In this document: piece by piece, positions 18,563-26,899 of the stretch
Numbering within the stretch: position 1 is the stretch's first letter
Layout: each line of letters opens with the position of its first letter
DNA from: Sporosarcina sp. P32b
GTDB taxonomy: Bacteria > Bacillota > Bacilli > Bacillales_A > Planococcaceae
DNA: 59,576 nucleotides
Direction: 5' to 3'
NCBI RefSeq assembly: GCF_002743335.1
Contig: NZ_PDZB01000020.1
Span: 1 to 59,576, forward strand
Notes under the pieces: generated by a model
Database searches by the model: none
Told to the model about the DNA's origin: nothing
Seen by the model: the letters and a program-made list of their open reading frames with translations, nothing else
Translations under genes and position numbers: made by a program

Positions 18563-19063
18563 ATGATTAGTGAAAAATTAGCACAAGCGTTGAATGAACA
18601 AATGAACAATGAATTCGCCGCAGCACAAACCTACTTATCCATGGCATCTTACTGTGAATATCGCAATTACAACGGATTTGCGCACTTCTTTCTACAACAA
18701 GTAGAAGAGGAGCGTCATCACGCAATGAAAATTTATACTTATTTGAATGATCGTGGGATTCGTGCGATTATTACAGAAACACCTGCACCAGCTACTTCTT
18801 TTGATAACTTAGTACACACGTTTGAAGTGGCATTATTACAAGAAAAAGAAGTAACAAAATCATTTTATCAAATCATGGATATGGCATGGGAAGAAAAAGA
18901 GCACGCAACGATTTCTTTCTTGAATTGGTTCCTTGACGAGCAAGTAGAAGAGGAAGCGACATTCGATAGACATATCGAGTATTTAAAGCGTATCCGTGAA
19001 GATAAAAACGCACTGTTCATATACGAGAAAGAAATTTCTACACGTTCATTCGAAGCCGAATAA
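18563..19063 (+). CDS. Bacterial non-heme ferritin
   Basis: Iron-storage four-helix protein that assembles into a 24-subunit shell and oxidises Fe(II). 166 residues. Ferroxidase-centre ligands are visible: Glu of NNEFAAAQTY (about 17), the pair in VEEERHHAMK (Glu about 50, His about 53) and Glu in LLQEKEV (about 94); EEKEHATISFLNWFLDEQVEEE forms helix D. Ribosome site AAAAGGGGCG, 8 nt from ATG. Single gene; I do not see a convincing Fur or PerR box in its short upstream region. Confidence 0.93.
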   Translation: MISEKLAQALNEQMNNEFAAAQTYLSMASYCEYRNYNGFAHFFLQQVEEERHHAMKIYTYLNDRGIRAIITETPAPATSFDNLVHTFEVALLQEKEVTKSFYQIMDMAWEEKEHATISFLNWFLDEQVEEEATFDRHIEYLKRIREDKNALFIYEKEISTRSFEAE

Positions 19064-19067
19064 AAAA

Positions 19068-19111
19068 ACAGGCAAGTTAGCGGTCCATAGACCTCTTGCT
19101 TGCCTGTTCTA
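19068..19111. terminator. Terminator between ferritin and CWC protein genes
   Basis: AACAGGCAAG / CTTGCCTGTT hairpin. It serves the plus-strand ferritin gene and physically overlaps the last codons of the convergent minus-strand CWC gene. Confidence 0.75.
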
Positions 19112-19289
19112 TTTCCGTGATATGGTTCAAACACGTTTCACATATACACTGTTTGTGTAGTTCTTCTTTTGGTATTTGTCGAAACACTTCTTCCGGAAAG
19201 TGCTTCTTAGTACACCAGCAACGCTCATCACTCGCGATTGTAGTACCACACAAGTTATTCCCCCTGCAAATCGGACATTCGCTTTTCAT
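19077..19289 (-). CDS. Cysteine-rich CWC family protein
   Basis: 70 residues with the cysteine pattern of the CWC family: CPICRGNNLC near the N-terminus, the CWC triplet at about 24-26, and CICETC at about 49-54. Eight cysteines suggest a small metal-binding (zinc or iron-sulfur) fold; function is unknown. Ribosome site AAAGGGG 6 nt before the ATG. Its 3' end lies inside the ferritin terminator. The next gene upstream starts 13 bp away, so the three minus-strand genes 20465-19077 are likely cotranscribed. Confidence 0.85.
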   Translation of the reverse strand: MKSECPICRGNNLCGTTIASDERCWCTKKHFPEEVFRQIPKEELHKQCICETCLNHITEIEQASKRSMDR

Positions 19290-19301
19290 ATATTCCCCTT
19301 T

Positions 19302-19451
19302 CTACAACCGATGCTTGTCCAACTCGGCCGTATTTTTCTTCTCTAACTCTTCTACACGATCTTCTAATTCCTTATTTCGTTTCATACTTTCCATTGAATA
19401 CAAACCTGCTAGTAAAGCGACCACAAATGTTGCGTAGTTAAACCACTCCAT
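19302..19451 (-). CDS. Small membrane-anchored coiled-coil protein, 49 residues
   Basis: A short gene with the strong ribosome site AAAAAGGGGCGG before ATG 19451. The product begins MEWFNYATFVVALLAGLYS, one membrane helix, then a charged heptad-like tail (KRNKELEDRVEELEKKNTAE) consistent with a short coiled coil. It lies 15 bp after the GTPase gene and 12 bp before the CWC gene. I do not recognise a named family. The ribosome site, spacing and amino-acid pattern make it a real gene; function unknown. Confidence 0.75.
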   Translation of the reverse strand: MEWFNYATFVVALLAGLYSMESMKRNKELEDRVEELEKKNTAELDKHRL

Positions 19452-19466
19452 ACATTCCGCCCCTTT

Positions 19467-20465
19467 TTACTTTTGTTTTTTCAAATATATTTCATATACT
19501 TTTTTCAATGTGTCAGGTGTGAGTTCCATATTATTTTCATACATGTATTTCACTGCAAAACCTAGCGCCACCGTCATAGATCCGGCCACACTTGCGGCAA
19601 CGACCATTCCCGCACCTGGAATCACTTTAACAATTTGACGGAAAGCCGTTTTTCCAACATTCCCTACTATGGTTGCTATAATAAGCTCTTTGGCATGGTC
19701 TTTCGTAATCGGTTTTCCATATAATGTAGACAACTTCAACATGAGGCCCACTTGCAATGTTGTCAACGGGATAAAGTCAGCACCCGGAATGGGAACTGCT
19801 CCAATTGCAGCAGCTGATGCACCGGCTGCGAGAATCCATCGTTTGGCAATGGACGATTTATCAGCCATGTTTGCTGCGAGTAAAAGATCTTTATTGGTAT
19901 CTTTTAATTGCTGAAGAATTTCTTTTTGCAGAAATTCCATTTGCTCCCCTGTCATTGACGAGATAGGAATAACTGGATAGGCAAACCCAGTATGCTCCAA
20001 AACATAGTTCAATAAACTCGGAATATCATCAGCTGCATCTATTTTATTTAGCACGAGAATGATTTTCTTGTTAAGCGTGGCTATTTTATTCAATGATTTT
20101 AGTTCCGTATCTGACAATACCGTACCCGCAGCATTCAAGAAGAAAAGAATCACATCTGCTTGATTATAAAATTTTAGCGTCTCATTTGAATGTTCTTGAT
20201 AAATATCATCAAGTCCTGGTGTATCAACAAACAGTATATTATCTGTGTAATAAAATTTTTTAACTTCCTTCGTTTCCCCAGGTTGCGCTCCCACTTCCGC
20301 TACATCTTTTTGCATCAGACGGTTTAGTGTGGACGACTTCCCCGCATTGACGTCCCCTACCAATGCAATAAGGATTTCCTTTTTTAATTGCTCATTGATT
20401 AGATCAGATTCTTGTTTAAACACTTCATCAAATGATTCATCTGACATGAAATTCGGTGTTTTCAT
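19467..20465 (-). CDS. GTPase with C-terminal DUF697-like membrane domain
   Basis: 332 residues. G-domain (about 30-190): P-loop GDVNAGKSS, switch/G2 region Thr around GETKEV, G3 DTPG, G4 NKID. The C-terminal part (about 205-330) has glycine/alanine-rich hydrophobic segments (AAGASAAAIGAVPIPGADFIPLT, VIPGAGMVVAASVAGS) as in YcjF/DUF697 proteins, which associate with membranes. Ribosome site GAGGGAAG before ATG 20465. It heads a probable three-gene operon with the 49-residue protein and the CWC protein. Cellular role unknown. Confidence 0.85.
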   Translation of the reverse strand: MKTPNFMSDESFDEVFKQESDLINEQLKKEILIALVGDVNAGKSSTLNRLMQKDVAEVGAQPGETKEVKKFYYTDNILFVDTPGLDDIYQEHSNETLKFYNQADVILFFLNAAGTVLSDTELKSLNKIATLNKKIILVLNKIDAADDIPSLLNYVLEHTGFAYPVIPISSMTGEQMEFLQKEILQQLKDTNKDLLLAANMADKSSIAKRWILAAGASAAAIGAVPIPGADFIPLTTLQVGLMLKLSTLYGKPITKDHAKELIIATIVGNVGKTAFRQIVKVIPGAGMVVAASVAGSMTVALGFAVKYMYENNMELTPDTLKKVYEIYLKKQK

Positions 20466-20521
20466 TGTAGCACTTCCCTCTGTTAAATTTGATTATTCTG
20501 ACTACCTTATTGTGAAAAAGA

Positions 20522-20553
20522 GCATCAGTCATTCACTCTCTTTTGACTGATGC
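20522..20553 (-). terminator. Terminator of the DUF420 gene
   Basis: GCATCAGTCA / TGACTGATGC, perfect 10-bp stem, followed on the minus strand by CTCTTTTTC. Confidence 0.8.
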
Positions 20554-20575
20554 CCTACGCTATTTATCTAATTAC

Positions 20576-21133
20576 TTAATAGTACGGTGAAATCAAGATA
20601 TACACAAGTACTCCGGTGAAACTAACATATAACCAAATAGGCATCGTCCAGCGTGCAATTTTGCGGTGACGCGGGATCTCCATATTCCATGCTCTTGCGA
20701 CACTTGTTAATGCTAATGGAACGATTGCAGCTGCTAGCACAATGTGTGAGAACAGGATGAAGTAATAGAATCCTGCTAAGAAACCACTACCGCCAAATGG
20801 TGTAGACTCCGATAAAAAGTGATATGCGACATACGTCACTAAAAATAGAGCGGTTGTGCTAAACGCTGCATAGATAAAGCGTTCATGCAGTTTGATATTC
20901 TTTTTCAAAATCGCCACTAATGCACAGACGAGAAATATGAAAGTGAAACTGTTAAATATGGCATTCAATAGAGGTAAGATTGTAATATCGAATGCTGTGA
21001 AATTCTCTACACCCGGCATGCCTGCCAAGATGCCAATTGCACCGATGAGAATGACCGAAATAATGATAATCGCCGGACGGTAATTCCGTTTTTTGAAATT
21101 TGCAGGCGGTGTTGTTTGATTCGTATAGTTCAT
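20576..21133 (-). CDS. DUF420 / CtaM-like membrane protein
   Basis: 185 residues with five to six membrane helices. Diagnostic DUF420 features: NAIFNSFTFIFL, the conserved His in KLHERFIYAAF, TYVAYHFL, STPFGGSG, SHIVLAAAIVPLAL, HRKIARWTMPIWLYVSFTGVLVY. Relatives (YozB/CtaM) are needed for maturation of aa3-type cytochrome oxidase in Bacillus and Staphylococcus. ctaB, encoding the heme A-pathway prenyltransferase, lies 7 kb away on the same strand. Ribosome site TAGGAGTG, 9 nt before ATG. Single gene with its own terminator. Confidence 0.85.
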   Translation of the reverse strand: MNYTNQTTPPANFKKRNYRPAIIIISVILIGAIGILAGMPGVENFTAFDITILPLLNAIFNSFTFIFLVCALVAILKKNIKLHERFIYAAFSTTALFLVTYVAYHFLSESTPFGGSGFLAGFYYFILFSHIVLAAAIVPLALTSVARAWNMEIPRHRKIARWTMPIWLYVSFTGVLVYILISPYY

Positions 21134-21201
21134 CTAGTAGCACTCCTAATTCTATATTCATAACTACCTTATATCGTATCATACGTAACACGCTATGCAG
21201 G

Positions 21202-22092
21202 TCAAATTTGTGTCGATTTTTGAAATTGCTCATCTGCTTCTTCTCTGAATTCATCAATAACTTTTATAAACTTGGCAATAGTAGGTGTCAAATAGGAATC
21301 TGCACGTCGTACAAAAACCGTTTTAATTTGGCTGTATTTTGGCGGCAGATGATAGCAATAAACTAACCCCTGATCTAACAGGTGGGAAACTGTTGATCTT
21401 GGAACGAATGTCACACCTAATCCTGCTGCTACACTTCCAAGGATCGTCTCCAATGTTCCGAACTCCATCATTTTCGTTGGCTTAAATTGCTCATCTTCAA
21501 GCCATGACTCTAGGCGTGCCCGATAACCACAACCCTTTCTAAAACAAAGGATTGGCTCATCTTTAATATCGTCAATGGATTGGAACGGTTTACTCGAAAG
21601 TAGCACGAGCTCTTCTTCGAGCACATCATGTACAGCTAGGTCAGGATGCATCGTACCTTCCGATATGAAAGCCCCGTCAAGTTGATGGTGAAGAACCTTA
21701 AACTGCAACCCTTCTGTTACACCTGTCAATAATGAAATATCGACTTGTTTATATTTCTTATTATATCTCGATAAAATAATCGGCAATTTGATGACAGTTT
21801 CTACAGAGCCTAGCTCGAGCTTTCCTGAAGGCTCTTTGTCATTCTGCACAACTTTTCTCATTTCATTAGTTAGCGATAAAATTTTCTCACTATAGATGAG
21901 AAGACGTTTCCCCTCTGGCGTCAAGATCATCCCCCGGTTATGTCTATTAAACAATGGCGTCTTTAGTTCAGCTTCGAGCTTCTGTATACGGGATGTGATA
22001 TTTGACTGTACATAGCTTAATTCTTTCGCTGCCGCCGTGATTGTTCCCTTCTCTGCGACCATCTGGAATATCTCTAAGTCTTTAAATTCCAT
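21202..22092 (-). CDS. LysR-family transcriptional regulator
   Basis: 296 residues. N-terminal winged helix-turn-helix: MEFKDLEIFQMVAEKGTITAAAKEL, then SNITSRIQKLEAELKTPLF (about residues 15-50). C-terminal periplasmic-binding-like effector domain from about 90. It diverges from the DMT transporter gene with 133 bp between them, the usual arrangement for a LysR activator and its target. Ribosome site AGGAGG 7 nt before ATG. The effector is unknown; an amino acid or related exported metabolite is a plausible guess. Confidence 0.9.
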   Translation of the reverse strand: MEFKDLEIFQMVAEKGTITAAAKELSYVQSNITSRIQKLEAELKTPLFNRHNRGMILTPEGKRLLIYSEKILSLTNEMRKVVQNDKEPSGKLELGSVETVIKLPIILSRYNKKYKQVDISLLTGVTEGLQFKVLHHQLDGAFISEGTMHPDLAVHDVLEEELVLLSSKPFQSIDDIKDEPILCFRKGCGYRARLESWLEDEQFKPTKMMEFGTLETILGSVAAGLGVTFVPRSTVSHLLDQGLVYCYHLPPKYSQIKTVFVRRADSYLTPTIAKFIKVIDEFREEADEQFQKSTQI

Positions 22093-22128
22093 AGTTAGCC
22101 TCCTAGTAAAGTACTGTTATTTATATGA

Positions 22129-22145
22129 TATCAATAAAATTGATA
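22129..22145. promoter_or_regulatory. Candidate LysR binding site
   Basis: TATCAAT-AAA-ATTGATA, a perfect 7-bp dyad containing a T-N11-A core, midway between the divergent LysR and transporter genes. Confidence 0.5.
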
Positions 22146-22225
22146 GTAGTCATCATTATTATTCGTTTTACGTGATGTCCAATATGGTGTTTACTAGAGA
22201 TAGTACTTCAAGGAGGTTGCGTCTG

Positions 22226-23197
22226 TTGAAAAATAAAATTATCTGGGGAGCGTTTCTATGCTTTATAGCCAGTGTGTCATGGGGTGCAATGTTCCCAGTT
22301 GCCAATAGCGCGTTCAAAAATATCGACCCATTTTATTTCACATTAATTCGTTACGTTTCGGTAACACTACTACTTGTCGGCATACTATGGTTTAAAGAAG
22401 GAAAGGAAGCTTTTCGATTTGAAAAGAGAGGCTTATCGCTTTGGTTCTTCGGAACGATGGCATTCGTTGTCTATAACCTCTTTATTTTCTGGGGGCAAGA
22501 CTTAATGGGACAACCTGGAACAATGGTTGCGTCCATTTCAGAGGCTATGATGCCGATGATTTCTATTGTTATTGTATGGATGATTAGTAGACACAAACCG
22601 CATGGCTTCACGCTGACTTGTGTATTTACTGCATTTGTCGGTGTAATGCTCGTGATCACAAAAGGTGACTTACGCACCTTCTTCACAGCAACAGATGACA
22701 TCGTCCCTTCATTACTGATCTTCATAGCGGTAATCGGCTGGGTCATTTATACAATGGGTGGAAATCGATTTAGTGAATGGTCCGCATTGCGTTATTCTAC
22801 TTTGAGCTGTTTACTTGGTACATTAACTGCATGTATAGTGGTATTCTTCGTAACGTTGACAGGTTATATTTCTGTCCCAACTGTAGAAACATTACAAGTG
22901 GTAACACCGCACATGTTGTTTATGATTGTATTCCCAGGTATTATCGCGTTAGTAGGTTGGAATGTTGGCGTACGTATCTTGTCTCCATTAAATGGTTTGT
23001 TGTTTATCAATTTCGTGCCGGTGACCACACTGGTGATTTCCTATATACAAGGATATCAGTTAACTATTTTTGATTATATTGGTACGGTATTTATCATCGC
23101 GGCGCTATTAGGAAATAACATATTCCTTCGTATTCAGCAAAAACGCAAAGATGAAGCCCGTCAATATAAAAAACATAGTATGCAACCTAGTGTATAA
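22226..23197 (+). CDS. DMT/EamA-family exporter
   Basis: 323 residues, about ten membrane helices in two EamA repeats (about 5-140 and 150-290); typical fingerprints are ASVSWGAMFPVANSAFKNIDPFYFTLIRY in helix 1-2 and VGWNVGVRILSPLNGLLFINFVPV in repeat 2. A long in-frame extension reaches 22037 but overlaps the LysR coding region; the AGGAGG at 22211-22216 points to the TTG at 22226, which I take as the start. Probably an amino-acid or metabolite exporter controlled by the divergent LysR protein. Confidence 0.88.
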   Translation: MKNKIIWGAFLCFIASVSWGAMFPVANSAFKNIDPFYFTLIRYVSVTLLLVGILWFKEGKEAFRFEKRGLSLWFFGTMAFVVYNLFIFWGQDLMGQPGTMVASISEAMMPMISIVIVWMISRHKPHGFTLTCVFTAFVGVMLVITKGDLRTFFTATDDIVPSLLIFIAVIGWVIYTMGGNRFSEWSALRYSTLSCLLGTLTACIVVFFVTLTGYISVPTVETLQVVTPHMLFMIVFPGIIALVGWNVGVRILSPLNGLLFINFVPVTTLVISYIQGYQLTIFDYIGTVFIIAALLGNNIFLRIQQKRKDEARQYKKHSMQPSV

Positions 23198-23235
23198 TTC
23201 TACGTTAGAAATCTACTATATTAATTGAAACATAA

Positions 23236-23277
23236 AAACAAAGACACATTCCAAAAGTTTGGAATGTGTCTTTGTTT
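23236..23277. terminator. Terminator after the DMT exporter
   Basis: Perfect stem of up to 20 bp (AAACAAAGACACATTCC / GGAATGTGTCTTTGTTT). Apart from it, the gap 23198-23522 shows only a weak short ORF on the minus strand that runs straight through this hairpin. Confidence 0.9.
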
Positions 23278-23522
23278 ATTTGATGCGAAACTTTAAATCC
23301 CATATTCGTTCTATCTAAAGGCACAATAATTTTCATAATAGTTCCCCTTGTGTTATTCATGAAATATTGGAACTTTTTATATTTATATCCTACTTTACTC
23401 ATTCTATTTTTACAGTAGTATTTCCTCTTTAATATGATCATTTAAGTTGAGTTAATTGATTTATCTAACATAAGCTTTTACACTGTCAACACATGAAATA
23501 AGATAAACAGGAGTGAATGTAT

Positions 23523-23978
23523 ATGAAAAAATGGTGGCTTTTACCTGCACTCGCTGTATTTTTGGTTGCGTGCAGTAACGATCAGGAAGCAAAACCTGTA
23601 GAAGATAAAGACATCTCAGTTGATGAGATAGAGCCTGAGGAAGAATCAGCAGAACTTGAAGGTACTAAACCTGCCGACACTAAAGCTCCTCAGGAAGAAG
23701 CACCTGTAGAAGATGTGCCTGGTGAAGAACCAAAAGCCTCATACGAACCTTCTAATTCTAACTTGTTAGGACATGAAGAAGCTGAAGTGTTAGCAGAGCA
23801 TATTCCGATGAATGAGTTAATAGCACAAGTGGAAGTGGATAATCAGAACAAACGTATCATCCTGTATGAAAATGAAAGCGGACAAAAGGTATATAAGAGT
23901 ATCTTCATAAAAGAAGATAATTATTTAAAAGTTATTGATTTGAATGACGATAATATATTGTATGAAGGAAACTTGTAA
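23523..23978 (+). CDS. Acidic lipoprotein of unknown function
   Basis: 151 residues. A lipoprotein signal peptide (KKWWLLPALAVFLVAC, lipobox LVAC) is followed by a very acidic, Pro/Glu-rich linker (about 22-80) and a small C-terminal domain (about 85-151, LLGHEEAEVLAEHIPMNELIAQVEVDN...). I do not recognise the domain. The ATG at 23523 lies 9 nt after AGGAG; the earlier in-frame ATG at 23517 is only 3 nt away and is less likely. Monocistronic between two strong terminators. Confidence 0.8.
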   Translation: MKKWWLLPALAVFLVACSNDQEAKPVEDKDISVDEIEPEEESAELEGTKPADTKAPQEEAPVEDVPGEEPKASYEPSNSNLLGHEEAEVLAEHIPMNELIAQVEVDNQNKRIILYENESGQKVYKSIFIKEDNYLKVIDLNDDNILYEGNL

Positions 23979-23985
23979 TATAGAT

Positions 23986-24022
23986 GAAAAACGCACAGAC
24001 ATCAGTTGTCTGTGCGCTTTTT
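23986..24022. terminator. Bidirectional terminator
   Basis: AAAAACGCACAGACA / TGTCTGTGCGCTTTTT hairpin between the convergent lipoprotein and NlpC/P60 genes. Confidence 0.9.
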
Positions 24023-25563
24023 CATTTTAAATATCTTCTAGCTGAAACATACTCTGACTTATACGGTTCCACTGTCATTGGGATGATTTCCACAGTACGC
24101 TTAGGGTTTGGCGCATGGATCATTTGACCGTTCCCTGCGTACATCCCTACATGATGAATGATTCCTTTACCTTTATTATAAGCAAAGAACATTAAGTCAC
24201 CGGGTTGTAGATCGTTTTTCTGTATTAACGTTCCGTTCAATGCTTGCACAGATGCATCACGCGGTATATCAATTCCATGCTGACGATAGACCGAGTATGT
24301 GAATCCGGAACAATCTAGGCCAAATCCTGAAGTACCTGCCCATAAATACGGTAATCCATCGAAGAGCTTGGCTGTATCCATGATTTGCTGGGTTGTAGGC
24401 TTTGGCATGACACCATCCGCTCCTACTATTTTCACTGAACTTTTATCCACGTACTTCACTCCGTCAGCAGGTGTCTGGACAGCAAGTTTATTATCCATAA
24501 CATCCATGATCGGCAATGTCGTGTTGAAGCTAATTGAACGATGAGGTTGTTTACCGTTTTTATCCATCGTAAGTGTAGCTGATTTCGTCGTCACCATGGC
24601 TGTGTCGCATGTTGCATAGTTAGGATATACTGCCGTTAGATGATTCTTCGGCATCCATCCTGGGTAGCCTGCTGCGTTTTTTGGGGAGCTTTGATCTGTT
24701 ACAACCACTTGAACCCAGTCCCCTTTTGTTTGCAGGACTTTAACTGTTTGACCATATAGTGCTTGGGTTTCTAATTTACCTACTAGCCATTGTTTTTCAC
24801 GTAAACTCATTGTAGCAATCCATTTCGTGATATCAGGTGTTTTGTTTGTAGCATAAGCATCTACTGTTCGCGACTTTCCTGGCTCTTTCCAAAGTGTCGT
24901 AACAGGTACATTGACTGTTTGAACGGGAGTGTTATTCGGCTTGTAACAGGCAGGTTGCTCTCTGAAGTCCGGCTCAAGAATTCGTGCCAGAAATACTGCA
25001 AAGTGTCCACGAGTTAACGTTTGATTTGGCTTAAACGTGTTATCCAAATAACCTGTCGTAATGGCATTTACAGATAGTTTTTGTATGTCGGATAACCCCC
25101 AATACGTTGTAGGTACATCACGAAATCGATACGTCGATTTGCCTGTCAGATTGAATGCGCGAACGAATACCGCCGCCATCTGCCCACGTTTCAAATTACC
25201 ATACGGTTGAAATTCTTTTTTCTCATTGCCCATGAAAATACCTTCATCAACCATTGTGGCAATGAGTGCGTAGTGTGGATGAGACAACTTTACATCCGAC
25301 AGTTTTGCATCTGGTCTATTATCTACAGGGATTTTCAGCGCACGTTGGATCATACCTGAAGCTTCGAGGCGTGTGATCGGTTCGTTTACACGGTATTTAG
25401 TGTTTGGTTTTTCTATGATGATTTCTTTTTCAACTAGATAGTGTATTTCATCAGCTGCCGAGTGCTGAGGTCGCACATCTTGGAAGACGTTGGCAAGTGA
25501 GGTGGTGGGGATTGCATATAGGACCAGCATTATAGTTAGTGCTATTGCATATATCTGTTTCAA
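24022..25563 (-). CDS. Secreted SLH-domain, SH3-like, NlpC/P60 cell-wall peptidase
   Basis: 513 residues: signal peptide (about 1-24), three SLH repeats (about 25-200; FQDVRPQHSAADEIHYL, LSDVKLSHPHYALIATMVDEGIF, FRDVPTTYWGLSDIQKLSV) for anchoring to wall polymers, SH3-like region (about 215-385), and a C-terminal NlpC/P60 domain with catalytic Cys in LDCSGFTYSVY, His in HHVGMYAG and third polar residue His in MIHAPNP. The C-terminal half resembles gamma-D-glutamyl-diamino-acid endopeptidases of the YkfC type. Start is TTG at 25563 with GGAAG about 10-12 nt upstream. Likely acts in peptidoglycan turnover. Confidence 0.9.
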   Translation of the reverse strand: MKQIYAIALTIMLVLYAIPTTSLANVFQDVRPQHSAADEIHYLVEKEIIIEKPNTKYRVNEPITRLEASGMIQRALKIPVDNRPDAKLSDVKLSHPHYALIATMVDEGIFMGNEKKEFQPYGNLKRGQMAAVFVRAFNLTGKSTYRFRDVPTTYWGLSDIQKLSVNAITTGYLDNTFKPNQTLTRGHFAVFLARILEPDFREQPACYKPNNTPVQTVNVPVTTLWKEPGKSRTVDAYATNKTPDITKWIATMSLREKQWLVGKLETQALYGQTVKVLQTKGDWVQVVVTDQSSPKNAAGYPGWMPKNHLTAVYPNYATCDTAMVTTKSATLTMDKNGKQPHRSISFNTTLPIMDVMDNKLAVQTPADGVKYVDKSSVKIVGADGVMPKPTTQQIMDTAKLFDGLPYLWAGTSGFGLDCSGFTYSVYRQHGIDIPRDASVQALNGTLIQKNDLQPGDLMFFAYNKGKGIIHHVGMYAGNGQMIHAPNPKRTVEIIPMTVEPYKSEYVSARRYLK

Positions 25564-25684
25564 GTCTAGGACACTTCCATTCTTTTAGGTAGTTTTGCCT
25601 TAACTATACCTGAGCGATAATTCTTTGTATAGAAAGAATTCAAATAAGTGTAACTGAGCTTAACTTATACCCACGCAAAAAAAG

Positions 25685-25722
25685 AGATCTCCCTGAAGTG
25701 TTGAGACTTCATGGAGATCTTT
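25685..25722 (-). terminator. Terminator of the argCJBD operon
   Basis: AGATCTCCATGAAGT / ACTTCAGGGAGATCT stem followed on the minus strand by CTTTTTTTG, 47 bp past the argD stop. Confidence 0.85.
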
Positions 25723-25768
25723 TGTTTACTGAATAGCAGTTCGCAGACTACTTTAATTCAATTTGCTA

Positions 25769-26899
25769 TTACGTTAATATATTCTTTAATATCGCTATCG
25801 CTTGGTCAATTTCTTCTTTTGAAACTGTCAGTGGTGGTAATAGACGGATGACATTCGTTCCCGCAGGTACAAGTAGTAATCCTTGTTTTTCGGCCTCTTG
25901 GATAAATGGAGCGATTTCTTTAGTTGAATGAACCCCAACTAATAAACCTTTTCCGCGAATCGAATACTTATCTTTTGGAAGTTCTGACTGAAGTTGTTGC
26001 TTCAGATACGTAGATTTTTCTTGAACATCCTTTAAGAATGCAGGATCAAATATATGATCGACTACTGTTTGAGCAACTGAAACGGCTAAAGGATTTCCAC
26101 CAAAAGTTGTACCATGTGTACCAGGTCCGAATGTATGGAACAGCTCTTCACCAGCTAGCAATGCACCAATAGGGAAGCCGCCACCAAGGCCTTTAGCCAA
26201 TGAGACGATATTAGGTTTTAGTGCAGTTTGCTCGTAGGCATAACGTGTTCCTGTCCGTCCAATCCCTGTCTGTACTTCATCGATAATGAGAAGGATATTA
26301 TGTTCATTACATGCAGCCATAACCGCTTCAGCGAAAGCCGGTTCGATAGTGTTAACTCCACCTTCCGCTTGGATGACTTCCAGCATGATAGCAGCCACGT
26401 TATCGTTAGTCGCTTGTTTCAAAGCTTCGACATCATTAAATGGCAACGCTTCAAAACTTTCAAGCATCGGACCAAATCCTTGTTGAATTTTATCCTGCCC
26501 CGTGGCAGCCATCGCGCCAAAAGTCCGCCCATGGAATGACTGTTTAAACGATAAAATATGGTGCTTGCCTGTATGTTTACGCGCTAATTTAATCGCCGCT
26601 TCATTCGCTTCGGCACCACTGTTACAAAACAATGCATAGGATAGATCCGTACCTTTTGTTAATGATTCAGCTAGTTTTTCCTGTTCTGGACTTTCAAATA
26701 GATTGGAAGTATGCCATAGCTTTTCGCTTTGTTCTTGCAATGCCTTAACGATTGCAGGATGAGCATGTCCTAAACTGACGACCGCGATGCCGCTAGTAAA
26801 GTCTAAATAATCCTTCCCTTTATCGTCTGTCACTACGGTCCCCTGTCCTTTTACGAGATGTACCGCACGTCTTGCGTAGTTATTGAATAAATACGTCAC
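25769..26899 (-). CDS. argD: Acetylornithine aminotransferase
   Basis: Class III PLP aminotransferase that converts N-acetylglutamate 5-semialdehyde to N2-acetylornithine. 376 residues; SGAEANEAAIKLARKHTG binds the cofactor phosphate, IIDEVQTGIGRTG supplies the PLP-pyridine Asp, and the Schiff-base Lys is in VSLAKGLGGGFPIGA. GTG start, overlapping the argB stop by 4 bp (GTGA), with AGGAGG 7 nt before it. Last gene of the operon; carAB and argF, which follow in Bacillus subtilis, are absent here. Confidence 0.95.
   Translation of the reverse strand: MTYLFNNYARRAVHLVKGQGTVVTDDKGKDYLDFTSGIAVVSLGHAHPAIVKALQEQSEKLWHTSNLFESPEQEKLAESLTKGTDLSYALFCNSGAEANEAAIKLARKHTGKHHILSFKQSFHGRTFGAMAATGQDKIQQGFGPMLESFEALPFNDVEALKQATNDNVAAIMLEVIQAEGGVNTIEPAFAEAVMAACNEHNILLIIDEVQTGIGRTGTRYAYEQTALKPNIVSLAKGLGGGFPIGALLAGEELFHTFGPGTHGTTFGGNPLAVSVAQTVVDHIFDPAFLKDVQEKSTYLKQQLQSELPKDKYSIRGKGLLVGVHSTKEIAPFIQEAEKQGLLLVPAGTNVIRLLPPLTVSKEEIDQAIAILKNILT

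Noticed and set aside
23205..23441. Minus-strand ORF with an internal ATG (about 23336) preceded by AAGGGG, encoding a peptide starting MKIIVPLDRTNMGFK.
   Set aside because: The frame runs straight through a near-perfect 20-bp terminator hairpin and ends in composition unlike protein; only the ribosome site supports it.
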